Below are positions 8,974 through 16,960 of a stretch of DNA of 64,000 nucleotides, piece after piece. The notes under the pieces are model-generated. The model did no database searches and was not told where the DNA came from. It saw only the letters and a list, made by a program, of their open reading frames with translations. The translations under genes and the position numbers were made by a program. The stretch spans positions 1 through 64,000 of the forward strand of contig NZ_FQWK01000001.1 of the NCBI RefSeq assembly GCF_900129655.1, in the 5' to 3' direction. How positions within the stretch are numbered: position 1 is the stretch's first letter; every line of letters begins with the position of its first letter. The stretch is from Bacteroides clarus YIT 12056 (GTDB lineage Bacteria; Bacteroidota; Bacteroidia; Bacteroidales; Bacteroidaceae).

Positions 8974-11511
8974 ATGAAAAAGATTCTGATTCTTTCGGGA
9001 CTGTCCCTGTTTGCGGCGCTCGCAGTCCGGGCGCAGGATAAAGTGACCGAATACAATGTACGTCCTGCCGTTGCGGTGCGTACTCCCATTCAAGGTGACA
9101 GCATCAACTTTACAGGAGAGAAATTCACGGTCGATGACCTGCTGAAGACCGACATCAGCCTTGACTTCGACGGGCGTCCTTACGAACGCATGTCGGCGGA
9201 TACCGCAGGGTATGTACGTGTGGAGAAAGCGGATAAGGATAATCTGTTCTATCTGTTTGCCACCAACCTGCGTGCGGAACGCTTTATGAAAGGAAAGCTG
9301 AATATTTATTCTCCCGCACGTTTCGAGGTGTTTGTGAATGGCGTTTCCAAACAATCCAAGACGACTGCGGAAGATAGCTTGTCGCAGGTTTCCCCTTCGG
9401 TACTTGGCTTGCGTCTGGAACCGGAAGCGGATTATGAGATAGTCGTTAAATTGTTGTCGACGGCTGCCGATAAGGCCGTTCCCGCATTGAAGTGCGAGTT
9501 TGAGAAGGATAAGGAGTTTACCGATGTCGACTATCGGATTGCACCCGATTTGAAAAGGCGTTTCGCGTTGCACAATACGGCTTTCGGAAGCCGCGTGCGT
9601 TCGGTCAGTCTTTCTCCGAACGGCAAGTATCTGCTTACCTGCTATGCGGATAACTATTCGTTGAAGCGTTCAAGGACACGTTGTGAGTTGACCGAACTGA
9701 AGACGGGCAGGGTGATACTGCCCGCTGCCGATGAGAAAATGCGCTGGATGCCCCGCAGCAATAAGCTTTATTATACCGTAACCGGCAGGCAACGGAATGA
9801 TTTGGTTGTGTTCGACCCGGTTACCATGCGCGAGGAAGTGTTGCTGAAAGATGTTCCCGAAGGATATTTTGCATGGTCGCCCGCGGAAGATTATCTTATC
9901 TACTCTCCCGATGATAAGGGGGAAACGGTCAGCGGTCCTTTGAAACGGCTGCTGCATCCCGACGACCGTATTCCCGATGTGCGTTCCCGCAACTATCTCG
10001 TTAAGTACGACCCTGCCACAGGTCTTTCCGAACGACTCACTTATGGCAGCCATGCCGTCTATCTGAATGATATATCTTCTGACGGCAGGAAGCTTTTATG
10101 CTCCACTTCTAAATCGAATATCACTCAATGTCCTTTCTCCCTCACTTCCATCTTCGAGGTGGATTTGGCTACGTTGCGGGCGGATACGCTGGTGACATGG
10201 AACTCTTATGTCAACAGGGCGGCTTACTCTCCCGACGGCGGACAGCTTCTGGTAATAGGCAGTCCGATGGCTTTTGACGGAATAGGGAAGAATTGCGGCG
10301 GGCATCCTGTCGCCAATGATTTCGATACCCAGGCGTTCATTATGGACAAAGCCACGAAAAAGGTCAGTCCTATCACACGCGATTTTAATCCCACCGTCGA
10401 CTTCTTGCAGTGGAACCGTGTAGACGGCTGTATTTACTTCAATACAACGGACGAAGATTGCAGACATATCTACCGCTATATTCCGAAGACGGACAGTTTT
10501 GAAATGCTGCCGCTGCAGGAAGATGTGATTTCTTCCTTCGACCTGGCGGAATACAATCCTGCGGTTGCCGCCTATGTCGGCGGTGGAAATACCAGTGTGG
10601 GAGTTGCCTATACGTACGATGTGAAGAAGAAAACGTCTGTCTTGCTTGCCAACCCGATGAAACCCGTTTTGGATAAGATAGATATGGGTGCCATGAAGGA
10701 ATGGAACTTCACGGCGGAAGACGGTACGGAGATTAAAGGTATGATATGCCTGCCGCCGGATTTCGACCCGGATAGGAAATATCCGCTTATCGTCTATTAC
10801 TACGGCGGGACTACACCTACCACACGCGGTATCACTTCGCCTTATTGTGCGCAACTGTTCGCGTCACGCGATTATGTGGTTTATGTTATCCAGCCCAGTG
10901 GGGCTATCGGTTACGGTCAGGAATTCTCCGCCCGCCATGTCAATGCGTGGGGGGAACGTACCGCTGACGAAATTATCGAGGGAACGAAGAAGTTCTGCGC
11001 CGCTCATCCGTTTGTCAACGATAAGCGTATCGGTTGTATCGGAGCGTCTTACGGCGGTTTCATGACGATGTACTTGCAGACAAAGACGGATTTGTTCGCC
11101 GCTGCCGTTTCGCATGCGGGCATCAGTAACGTCACCAGTTATTGGGGCGAGGGCTATTGGGGCTATTCCTATAACTCCGTTGCCGCTGCCGGGAGCTATC
11201 CGTGGAATAATCCCGACCTGTTTACAAAACACGGGGCCCTGTTCAATGCGGATAAAATCAAGACCCCGCTGCTGTTGCTGCACGGTACGGTCGATACGAA
11301 TGTGCCTGTCGGCGAAAGCATCCAGTTGTACAATGCATTGAAGATATTGGGCAAGCCGGTAGAGTTTATAACGGTGGATGGCGAGAACCACTTCATCAGT
11401 GATTATCCCAAGCGCGAGCTGTGGCACAACTCTATCATGGCATGGTTTGCACGTTGGTTGCAGGACAGTCCGGCATGGTGGAATGACCTTTACCCGGAAA
11501 GGCATTGGTAA
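8974..11511 (+). CDS. Secreted S9 family prolyl oligopeptidase/dipeptidyl peptidase
   Basis: Serine exopeptidase of the prolyl oligopeptidase clan, 845 residues, exported by a signal peptide (MKKILILSGLSLFAALAVRAQ). Residues of about 190-560 form a beta-propeller-like region with WD/TolB-type repeats (SLSPNGKYLL, WSPAEDYLIYSPDD). The C-terminal alpha/beta hydrolase domain has Ser692 in GASYGGFMT, Asp774 in GTVDTNVP and His806 in GENHFI. The oxyanion-forming YYYGG segment lies near 608. It is likely periplasmic and degrades peptides, possibly in DPP-like fashion; substrate preference cannot be read. A terminator follows. Confidence 0.92.
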   Translation: MKKILILSGLSLFAALAVRAQDKVTEYNVRPAVAVRTPIQGDSINFTGEKFTVDDLLKTDISLDFDGRPYERMSADTAGYVRVEKADKDNLFYLFATNLRAERFMKGKLNIYSPARFEVFVNGVSKQSKTTAEDSLSQVSPSVLGLRLEPEADYEIVVKLLSTAADKAVPALKCEFEKDKEFTDVDYRIAPDLKRRFALHNTAFGSRVRSVSLSPNGKYLLTCYADNYSLKRSRTRCELTELKTGRVILPAADEKMRWMPRSNKLYYTVTGRQRNDLVVFDPVTMREEVLLKDVPEGYFAWSPAEDYLIYSPDDKGETVSGPLKRLLHPDDRIPDVRSRNYLVKYDPATGLSERLTYGSHAVYLNDISSDGRKLLCSTSKSNITQCPFSLTSIFEVDLATLRADTLVTWNSYVNRAAYSPDGGQLLVIGSPMAFDGIGKNCGGHPVANDFDTQAFIMDKATKKVSPITRDFNPTVDFLQWNRVDGCIYFNTTDEDCRHIYRYIPKTDSFEMLPLQEDVISSFDLAEYNPAVAAYVGGGNTSVGVAYTYDVKKKTSVLLANPMKPVLDKIDMGAMKEWNFTAEDGTEIKGMICLPPDFDPDRKYPLIVYYYGGTTPTTRGITSPYCAQLFASRDYVVYVIQPSGAIGYGQEFSARHVNAWGERTADEIIEGTKKFCAAHPFVNDKRIGCIGASYGGFMTMYLQTKTDLFAAAVSHAGISNVTSYWGEGYWGYSYNSVAAAGSYPWNNPDLFTKHGALFNADKIKTPLLLLHGTVDTNVPVGESIQLYNALKILGKPVEFITVDGENHFISDYPKRELWHNSIMAWFARWLQDSPAWWNDLYPERHW

Positions 11512-11523
11512 ATGAAAGGTAAT

Positions 11524-11568
11524 AAAAAAGCCGTTTCCCGGAATAGACAAGGAGGAAACGGCTTTTTT
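11524..11568. terminator. Strong bidirectional terminator
   Basis: A run of six A then GCCGTTTCC at 11524-11538 pairs perfectly with its complement at 11554-11568, giving a 15-bp stem with a T-run on whichever strand is read. It ends the S9 peptidase transcript. On the minus strand it would end any transcript coming from the sigma-54-like promoter at 11807-11822. The short ORF that spans it is not credible. Confidence 0.88.
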
Positions 11569-11642
11569 GTTGTTAGTGCGCTTACTATTATTCGGCCACT
11601 TCAAGTTGTGCTTGGGATGCTCTTGGCCATTTGCATCTGTGC

Positions 11643-11715
11643 TCAGGCCAAGAACGATCCGTCACAAACAAACATAAACAGGGCTGCTACTAATACTAAT
11701 CTTTTTGTTTTTCAT
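11643..11715 (-). other. Tiny signal-peptide-like ORF, apparently frameshifted
   Basis: An A-rich leader precedes ATG at 11715, which reads MKNKK and then runs to a stop at 11662 (17 codons). The neighbouring frame from 11699 reads LVLVAALFMFVCDGSFLA before a stop at 11645-11643, a typical bacterial export signal. Removing one A from the AAAAA run at about 11700-11704 would join the two into MKNKR plus that segment. So this is either a peptide gene broken by a one-base indel or a chance reading inside a small RNA. The sigma-54-like promoter lies about 80 nt upstream. Confidence 0.3.
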
Positions 11716-11806
11716 TTACTTTAATAGGTTTATATTCGGTTCAGTCTTAGTTTAGGTAGATTTTGCTTTAATACTGCTGTGGATTGGATATCCACGTGGA
11801 ATGTAC

Positions 11807-11822
11807 GTCAAATGATGTGCCA
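11807..11822 (-). promoter_or_regulatory. Near-consensus sigma-54 (RpoN) promoter
   Basis: The minus strand reads TGGCAC, five bases, then TTGAC, against the sigma-54 consensus TGGCAC-N5-TTGCA. The -24 GG is perfect and spacing is exact; the -12 dinucleotide is GA instead of GC. Transcription would start near 11796 and run away from the NtrC-type regulator whose stop codon is about 130 nt upstream. A promoter of this class needs exactly such an activator. Confidence 0.5.
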
Positions 11823-11852
11823 GAATTGATAAGGAAATGATAAGGTGCTGGT

Positions 11853-11868
11853 AATTAGTACGCTAATT
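11853..11868. repeat. Inverted repeat upstream of the sigma-54-like promoter
   Basis: AATTAG at 11853-11858 and CTAATT at 11863-11868 form perfect arms around a 4-nt spacer. It lies about 30-45 bp upstream of the -24 element on the minus strand, where an activator or bending protein could bind. Confidence 0.4.
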
Positions 11869-11899
11869 TGGTCGTGACAGAATGCCGCATCGTAGAAAT

Positions 11900-11948
11900 G
11901 TGTGGATTTGTGTGGAAAGTGTGGAACGTGGTGTGGAGTTTTTCCACA
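11900..11948. repeat. TGTGGA repeat cluster
   Basis: GTGTGGA occurs four times in one direction, starting at 11900, 11910, 11919 and 11931, so the spacing is close to one helical turn. The last copy forms perfect inverted arms with TCCACA at 11943-11948. Another TGTGGA lies at 11778-11783 and a TCCACGTGGA palindrome at 11791-11800. The arrangement resembles clustered activator sites about 80-130 bp upstream of the sigma-54-like promoter. It starts at the regulator stop codon. Confidence 0.5.
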
Positions 11949-11949
11949 A

Positions 11950-13308
11950 TTACAGTTCTATGCCGTATAGCTTAAGTTTGTTGTAGAGCGTTTTCCGGTC
12001 TATGCCGAGCAGTTGTGCGGCGCGGCTTTTGTTGTAGCCTGTCTGTTTCAAGGCTTCGATGATTTGCTGCTTTTCTGCTTCTTCGTTACGGAGCGGCATG
12101 CCTGCGGACGGAGTGACCTGATTTTGCAGTTCGCTAAGCTCATTCAGGGTAATGAATTTGTCTTGAGCAAGAAGAGTGGCGCGGCGGACGATATTCTTCA
12201 TCTGGCGCAGATTGCCCGGCCATTGGTACTCCAATAAGGCTTTGGATGCTTTTTCGTCAAAGCCGATGAGGTGCTTGTCCAGTTCACGGTTGGCCTGGTC
12301 TAAGAAGAAGTTTGCAAAGAGAAGGATATCCTCGCGACGGTCTTTCAATTGCGGCATACGCAGGGTAAATTCATTGATACGGTGGTAGAGGTCTTCGCGG
12401 AATGTACCTTTCTCGATGGCTTGTTCCAGATTCTCATTGGTAGCGGATACTAAGCGCACGTCTACCTGTATCTCCTTGTTAGAGCCGATGGGACGTATCT
12501 TACGTTCTTGCAGGGCGCGAAGCAATTGTATCTGTACCTCGTAGCTGAGGTTGCCTATTTCGTCCAGAAAGATGGTACCGCCGTTGGCTGCGGCGAATGC
12601 GCCGGTCTTGTCGGTCAGCGCACCGGTAAAGGAACCTTTTACGTGACCGAAGAATTCGGAAGCGGCCAGCTCTTTGGGGATGGCTCCGCAGTCAATGGCT
12701 ATGAACGGCTGCTTGGCGCGGCGGCTCAACTTATGGATGCGTTGCGCCACATACTCCTTACCTGTTCCGCTGGCTCCGTTGATGAGGACGGACATATTGG
12801 TGGGAGAAACCAGATTTACATAGTTATAAAGTTGTTTGGCGGCATCGCTTTCGCCCTCCAGGTAGTCGGAAGATGCGTCCACCGTGCTGTCGGCGGCAAA
12901 TGCTTTATCTGTCCCGGATGAATGTGCCGCCTGTTGAGGTGCGGCGGACGAGGGCTTCAGGGCTTCATCCATTTTCTTCAATAATTCATCGGGATTTACG
13001 GGCTTTGCGATGTAGTCGCATGCGCCCAGCTTTATGGCTTGTACGGCGGACTGTATGTCGGCATAGCTCGTCATGATGATAAGAGGTATATGCAAGGAAT
13101 GTTCCCCCAGCCATTTCAGCAAGTCTATGCCGTCACGGTCGGGCAGGCGCAAGTCGGACAGTATCAAGTCTACTGTCTCGGCTTCGATATGCTTCTGGGC
13201 ACGGGATATGCTGCTGACCGAACTGACCTGGAAACCTTTCTTGCCGAGCCATGTTTTCAACATCATACCGTAAGTGATGTCATCTTCTACGATTAATATG
13301 GATTTCAT
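11950..13308 (-). CDS. NtrC-type sigma-54-dependent response regulator
   Basis: Two-component regulator of 452 residues that activates sigma-54 RNA polymerase. The receiver domain (1-118) has the acidic pair near residues 8-10, phospho-acceptor Asp52 and Lys102. The AAA+ domain (about 148-385) shows Walker A GASGTGKE at 178-185, the sigma-54 contact loop GSFTGA at 225-230 and Walker B GGTIFLDE at 243-250. A Fis-type helix-turn-helix (YNKSRAAQLLGIDRKTLYNK) closes the protein. No kinase is adjacent; the nearest is the REC-Hpt hybrid kinase at 16961-19306. Behind its stop codon lie TGTGGA repeats and a sigma-54-like promoter, a likely target. Confidence 0.95.
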   Translation of the reverse strand: MKSILIVEDDITYGMMLKTWLGKKGFQVSSVSSISRAQKHIEAETVDLILSDLRLPDRDGIDLLKWLGEHSLHIPLIIMTSYADIQSAVQAIKLGACDYIAKPVNPDELLKKMDEALKPSSAAPQQAAHSSGTDKAFAADSTVDASSDYLEGESDAAKQLYNYVNLVSPTNMSVLINGASGTGKEYVAQRIHKLSRRAKQPFIAIDCGAIPKELAASEFFGHVKGSFTGALTDKTGAFAAANGGTIFLDEIGNLSYEVQIQLLRALQERKIRPIGSNKEIQVDVRLVSATNENLEQAIEKGTFREDLYHRINEFTLRMPQLKDRREDILLFANFFLDQANRELDKHLIGFDEKASKALLEYQWPGNLRQMKNIVRRATLLAQDKFITLNELSELQNQVTPSAGMPLRNEEAEKQQIIEALKQTGYNKSRAAQLLGIDRKTLYNKLKLYGIEL

Positions 13309-13337
13309 CCCTTCTGCTTTTTATCTCTTTTATGATG

Positions 13338-13345
13338 CAAAGGTA
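13338..13345 (-). promoter_or_regulatory. Promoter -7 element of the sigma-54 activator gene
   Basis: TACCTTTG on the minus strand matches the Bacteroides -7 element TAnnTTTG, about 30 nt before the regulator ATG at 13308. It is back to back with the cyclophilin promoter. Confidence 0.65.
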
Positions 13346-13366
13346 AATCGTTTTGTTCGATTTTAG

Positions 13367-13374
13367 TATATTTG
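13367..13374 (+). promoter_or_regulatory. Promoter -7 element of the cyclophilin operon
   Basis: TATATTTG matches TAnnTTTG and lies 26 nt before the ATG at 13401. No clean TTTG is seen at the ideal -33 distance. Confidence 0.65.
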
Positions 13375-13400
13375 CAGACTTAAATTAAACAAAAAGACAG

Positions 13401-14240
13401 ATGAAAAGAAATCTCATAGTATTATTAACCATACTGGTTTGCGGTCTGACGGCCTGCAAACCGGGACAAAAGAAAGACGGAAATATGGAAAAAGAAACGA
13501 AATTGAAGATTGAAACAAGTGCGGGTGACATCATCGTGAAACTGTATAACGAGACGCCGAAGCATCGCGATAACTTTATCAAGCTGGCCGAGGACGGTAC
13601 TTATGAGGGTACTCTGTTTCACCGTGTCATCAAGGACTTCATGATACAGGCGGGCGACCCCGAATCGAAGAATGCCCCGAAAGGCAAGATGCTGGGAGCG
13701 GGTGATGTGGGATACACGGTTCCTGCGGAGTTTGTCTATCCTAAATACTTCCATAAGAAAGGTGCGCTGTCTGCCGCCCGTCAGGGAGACAACGTGAACC
13801 CGAAGAAGGAATCGTCCGGTTGCCAGTTCTATATCGTGACCGGAAAGGTGTATAACGACTCTACGCTTCTCGGCATGGAACATCAGATGAATCAGGCGCG
13901 TTTGAACAATGCTTTCAATGCTTTGGCGCAGAAGCACATGAAAGAAATCTACAAGATGCGTAAGGACGGCGACCAGGAAGGTTTGATGAACCTGCAGGAT
14001 ACGCTTATCGCGCAGGCTGAGGCTCAGGTGGCTGATGAACCGGAATTCCGTTTCACGCCGGAACAGGTGAAGGCCTATACCACTGTCGGCGGTACACCGC
14101 ATCTGGACGGTGAATATACCGTATTCGGCGAAGTGGTTGAGGGCATGGATATCGTAGATAAGATTCAACAAGTAAAGACAGACCGCAGTGACCGTCCGGA
14201 AGAGGATGTGAAGATTGAAAAGGTGACTGTGATCGATTAA
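13401..14240 (+). CDS. Cyclophilin-type peptidyl-prolyl isomerase lipoprotein
   Basis: Envelope peptidyl-prolyl cis-trans isomerase of 279 residues. A lipoprotein signal ends in the lipobox LTAC at about residue 19. The cyclophilin core shows NFIKLAEDGTYEGTLFHRVIKDFMIQAGDP (given here as one reading; key residues Arg in FHRV, Phe-Met-Gln in the active site). A helical, charged insert of about 70 residues (near 160-225) splits the core before VGGTPHLDGEYTVFGEV. This insert is larger than in canonical cyclophilins and may be a chaperone arm. It is 3 nt upstream of an M16 peptidase gene, consistent with an envelope-protein quality role. Confidence 0.9.
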   Translation: MKRNLIVLLTILVCGLTACKPGQKKDGNMEKETKLKIETSAGDIIVKLYNETPKHRDNFIKLAEDGTYEGTLFHRVIKDFMIQAGDPESKNAPKGKMLGAGDVGYTVPAEFVYPKYFHKKGALSAARQGDNVNPKKESSGCQFYIVTGKVYNDSTLLGMEHQMNQARLNNAFNALAQKHMKEIYKMRKDGDQEGLMNLQDTLIAQAEAQVADEPEFRFTPEQVKAYTTVGGTPHLDGEYTVFGEVVEGMDIVDKIQQVKTDRSDRPEEDVKIEKVTVID

Positions 14241-14243
14241 CGA

Positions 14244-15485
14244 ATGAAGATAAATAAGCATTGTTTCCCCAACGGCCTGCGACTGGTGCACTACGAGGAT
14301 ACCAGTACGCAAATGGTGGCGCTGAACATCGTTTATGATGTCGGCGCACGCGACGAGCATCCCGAACATACCGGCTTTGCCCATTTGTTCGAGCATCTGA
14401 TGTTCGGCGGTTCGGTGCATATTCCCGATTATGATACGCCTTTGCAATTGGCGGGGGGAGAAAATAATGCCTGGACGAATAACGATATTACCAATTATTA
14501 CCTGACCGTTCCGAAACCGAACGTAGAGACAGCCTTTTGGCTGGAGTCCGACAGGATGCTGGAACTGGCTTTCAGCGAGCAAAGCCTCGAAGTACAGCGC
14601 GGCGTGGTGATGGAAGAGTTTAAGCAACGCTGTCTCAACCAGCCGTATGGTGATGTGGGGCATTTGTTCCGCCCGTTGGCGTTCCGGGTGCATCCGTACC
14701 GCTGGCCTACTATCGGCAAAGAACTCTCCCACATAGAGCAGGCCACGCTGGACGAAGTGAAGAACTTCTTCTACCGCTTCTACGCCCCGAATAATGCCGT
14801 ACTGGCAGTGACGGGGAACATTTCATGGGATGAAACCGTCAGGCTCACCGAGAAATGGTTTGCGCCCATTCCCCGGCGGGATGTTTCGGCGCGGCAATTG
14901 CCGCAGGAACCGGAGCAAACGCGGGAACGCAGGCTGACGGTGGAAAGAAACGTGCCGCTGGATGCCTTGTTCATGGGCTATCACATGTGCAGTCGTGAGA
15001 GCGCGGATTATTACGCATTCGATATCCTGTCCGATATTCTCAGCAACGGACGCTCCAGCCGTTTGAACCGCCGTCTGGTGCAGGAGCAGAACCTGTTTTC
15101 CGGTATCGACGCATACATTAGCGGTACGCGTGATGCGGGGCTCTTGCAAATCAGCGGTAAGCCTGCGGCAGGCGTGTCGTTGGAACAGGCGGAAGCTGCT
15201 GTCCGTAAGGAATTGGAAGAGTTGCGGCAATCTCCGGCAGGCGAACAGGAACTGGAGAAAGTCAAAAATAAGTTTGAATCTACCCAGATATTCGGCAATA
15301 TCAATTACCTGAACGTAGCCACAAATCTTGCTTGGTTTGAGCTGACGGGAAAGGCGGAAGATATTGACCTTGAAGTAGAGCGTTATCGCTCCGTTACGAC
15401 GGAGCAACTGCACACTGTGGCGCAGCATACTTTCTGCGAGAACAATACCGTAGTATTATATTATAAGAGTGATAAACAACATTAA
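14244..15485 (+). CDS. M16 family zinc peptidase
   Basis: Single-unit member of the M16 (pitrilysin/processing-peptidase) family, 413 residues. The inverted zinc motif HxxEH is present as His47-Leu-Phe-Glu-His51 in FAHLFEHLMFGG, with the downstream Glu in the helix after LEVQRGVVMEEF. The second half has the inactive M16_C domain (FYRFYAPNNAVLAVTGN). Two such proteins usually form a clam-shell; only one is encoded here, so it would act as a homodimer. No signal peptide is visible, pointing to the cytoplasm. Confidence 0.9.
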   Translation: MKINKHCFPNGLRLVHYEDTSTQMVALNIVYDVGARDEHPEHTGFAHLFEHLMFGGSVHIPDYDTPLQLAGGENNAWTNNDITNYYLTVPKPNVETAFWLESDRMLELAFSEQSLEVQRGVVMEEFKQRCLNQPYGDVGHLFRPLAFRVHPYRWPTIGKELSHIEQATLDEVKNFFYRFYAPNNAVLAVTGNISWDETVRLTEKWFAPIPRRDVSARQLPQEPEQTRERRLTVERNVPLDALFMGYHMCSRESADYYAFDILSDILSNGRSSRLNRRLVQEQNLFSGIDAYISGTRDAGLLQISGKPAAGVSLEQAEAAVRKELEELRQSPAGEQELEKVKNKFESTQIFGNINYLNVATNLAWFELTGKAEDIDLEVERYRSVTTEQLHTVAQHTFCENNTVVLYYKSDKQH

Positions 15486-15541
15486 AAGGGAACAGTGAGG
15501 ATGTGCGGAACATCTGTCTGACAGACTGTGGATTTCGTCCG

Positions 15542-16906
15542 ATGAAACAAATTTTAGATAATAAGATGATGAATTTGATAGCCGGCTATAAACAGCATTA
15601 TAAAGCGTTGATATTTCTGGGACTTCCCATTGTTATCGGGCAGGTGGGCGTAATTGTTCTCGGTTTCGCGGATACCCTGATGATTGGGCATCACAGTACC
15701 GAGGAACTGGGTGCGGCTTCTTTCGTAAACAACGTATTTACGCTTTGCATCATTTTCAGTACCGGTTTCAGCTACGGACTGACGCCTATTGTAGGCAGTC
15801 TTTACGGCAACCGCCGTTTTGCGGAAGCGGGGCAGGCGTTGCGGTGCAGTTTGGTGGCGAATGTCCTGGTGGCTTTGCTTCTTACTTTCATCATGACGGT
15901 GGTCTACTTCAATGTGGAGCGTTTGGGGCAGCCCGAGGAACTGATGCCTTTGATAAAACCTTATTATCTGGTATTGCTCGCTTCGCTGGTTTTCGTGATG
16001 CTGTTCAATGGTTTCAAGCAGTTTACGGACGGTATCACCGACACCAAGACCGCCATGTGGATACTGCTGGGCGGAAACGCGCTGAACATCATAGGTAATT
16101 ATATTCTTATCAACGGTAAGCTGGGTTTTCCGGAGTTGGGTTTGCTGGGAGCAGGTATCAGTACGCTGTTCTCGCGTATTATGATGGTCGTGGTTTTCGC
16201 GCTGATTGTACTTCGCGGTCGTCGCTTCATTCGTTACCGGCTTGGGTTTTCCCGCATGGGGTGGTCGCTTCCGGTGTTTAAGCGGCTCAATGCGTTGGGC
16301 TGGCCTGTCGGCTTGCAGATGGGGATGGAGACGGCTTCTTTCAGCCTTAGCGCCATTATGGTGGGTTGGCTGGGTACCATCGCTTTGGCATCCCATCAGA
16401 TAATGCTGACCATTTCGCAATTCACTTTCATGATGTACTACGGTATGGGGGCTGCGGTAGCGGTGCGTGTCAGTAATTTTAAGGGGCAGGGCGATATGGA
16501 GAATGTACGCCGTTCCACATTTGCGGGCTTCCACCTGATAATGGCTATGGAAGTGGTGCTTATGAGCATTGTTTTTGTGATGCGCGGACAGGTGGGCGGT
16601 TGGTTCACGGATAGCGCCGAGGCTTCGGCGCTGGTGGCGTCCTTGTTCTTTCCCTTCCTGATTTATCAGTTTGGCGACGGATTGCAAATCAACTTTGCCA
16701 ATGCGCTGCGAGGCATATCGGATGTAAAGCCGATGATGATTATTGCATTTATTTCTTATTTTATTATATCTTTGCCCGTAGGATATTTTTGCGGTTTCGT
16801 GCTGGGCTGGGGATTGGTCGGTGTCTGGATGGCTTTCCCGTTCGGACTGACCAGCGCCGGACTGATGCTGTGGCTGCGCTTCCGCTATAAAACGGGAACG
16901 AGATGA
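15542..16906 (+). CDS. MATE family multidrug/cation antiporter
   Basis: Inner-membrane efflux protein of about 454 residues with twelve hydrophobic segments. The start at 15542 is preferred over in-frame GTG/ATG codons upstream because the first helix (LIFLGLPIVIGQVGVIVLGFAD in two parts) follows a short basic tail. MATE features include the two pseudo-symmetric halves, GFADTLMIGHHS in the first and the ALASHQIM segment in the second. It lies 56 nt after the M16 gene and 54 nt before the hybrid kinase. The substrate cannot be inferred. Confidence 0.92.
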   Translation: MKQILDNKMMNLIAGYKQHYKALIFLGLPIVIGQVGVIVLGFADTLMIGHHSTEELGAASFVNNVFTLCIIFSTGFSYGLTPIVGSLYGNRRFAEAGQALRCSLVANVLVALLLTFIMTVVYFNVERLGQPEELMPLIKPYYLVLLASLVFVMLFNGFKQFTDGITDTKTAMWILLGGNALNIIGNYILINGKLGFPELGLLGAGISTLFSRIMMVVVFALIVLRGRRFIRYRLGFSRMGWSLPVFKRLNALGWPVGLQMGMETASFSLSAIMVGWLGTIALASHQIMLTISQFTFMMYYGMGAAVAVRVSNFKGQGDMENVRRSTFAGFHLIMAMEVVLMSIVFVMRGQVGGWFTDSAEASALVASLFFPFLIYQFGDGLQINFANALRGISDVKPMMIIAFISYFIISLPVGYFCGFVLGWGLVGVWMAFPFGLTSAGLMLWLRFRYKTGTR

Positions 16907-16960
16907 TAAAAGAGGCGGTATTCGCCGTCCTGTCACTCTATCACCTTTTTATCACCTATT

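Larger units (their letters stand above)
11569..11949. other. Structured non-coding region behind the sigma-54 activator
   Basis: This 381-nt region has no convincing full-length gene. On the minus strand, leaving the regulator stop codon, it contains in order a TGTGGA repeat cluster (11900-11948), a hairpin-like inverted repeat (11853-11868), a near-consensus sigma-54 promoter (11822-11807), the palindrome TCCACGTGGA (11791-11800), a tiny ORF (11715) and the terminator at 11568-11524. The density of ordered signals argues for a real transcription unit of roughly 270 nt, either a small RNA or a peptide gene. Confidence 0.5.

Noticed and set aside
11512..11724. 70-residue plus-strand ORF after the S9 peptidase
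   Set aside because: Its first codons run through the perfect terminator stem at 11524-11568, it begins one base after the previous stop without any ribosome-binding signal, and the minus strand carries better-ordered signals.
13425..14732. 435-residue antisense ORF across cyclophilin and M16 genes
   Set aside because: It spans two well-supported plus-strand genes and has no conserved features; it is a codon-bias artefact.
15554..16936. 460-residue antisense ORF across the MATE gene
   Set aside because: The translation is a charged, repetitive-looking sequence complementary to membrane-helix codons, with no initiation signal.
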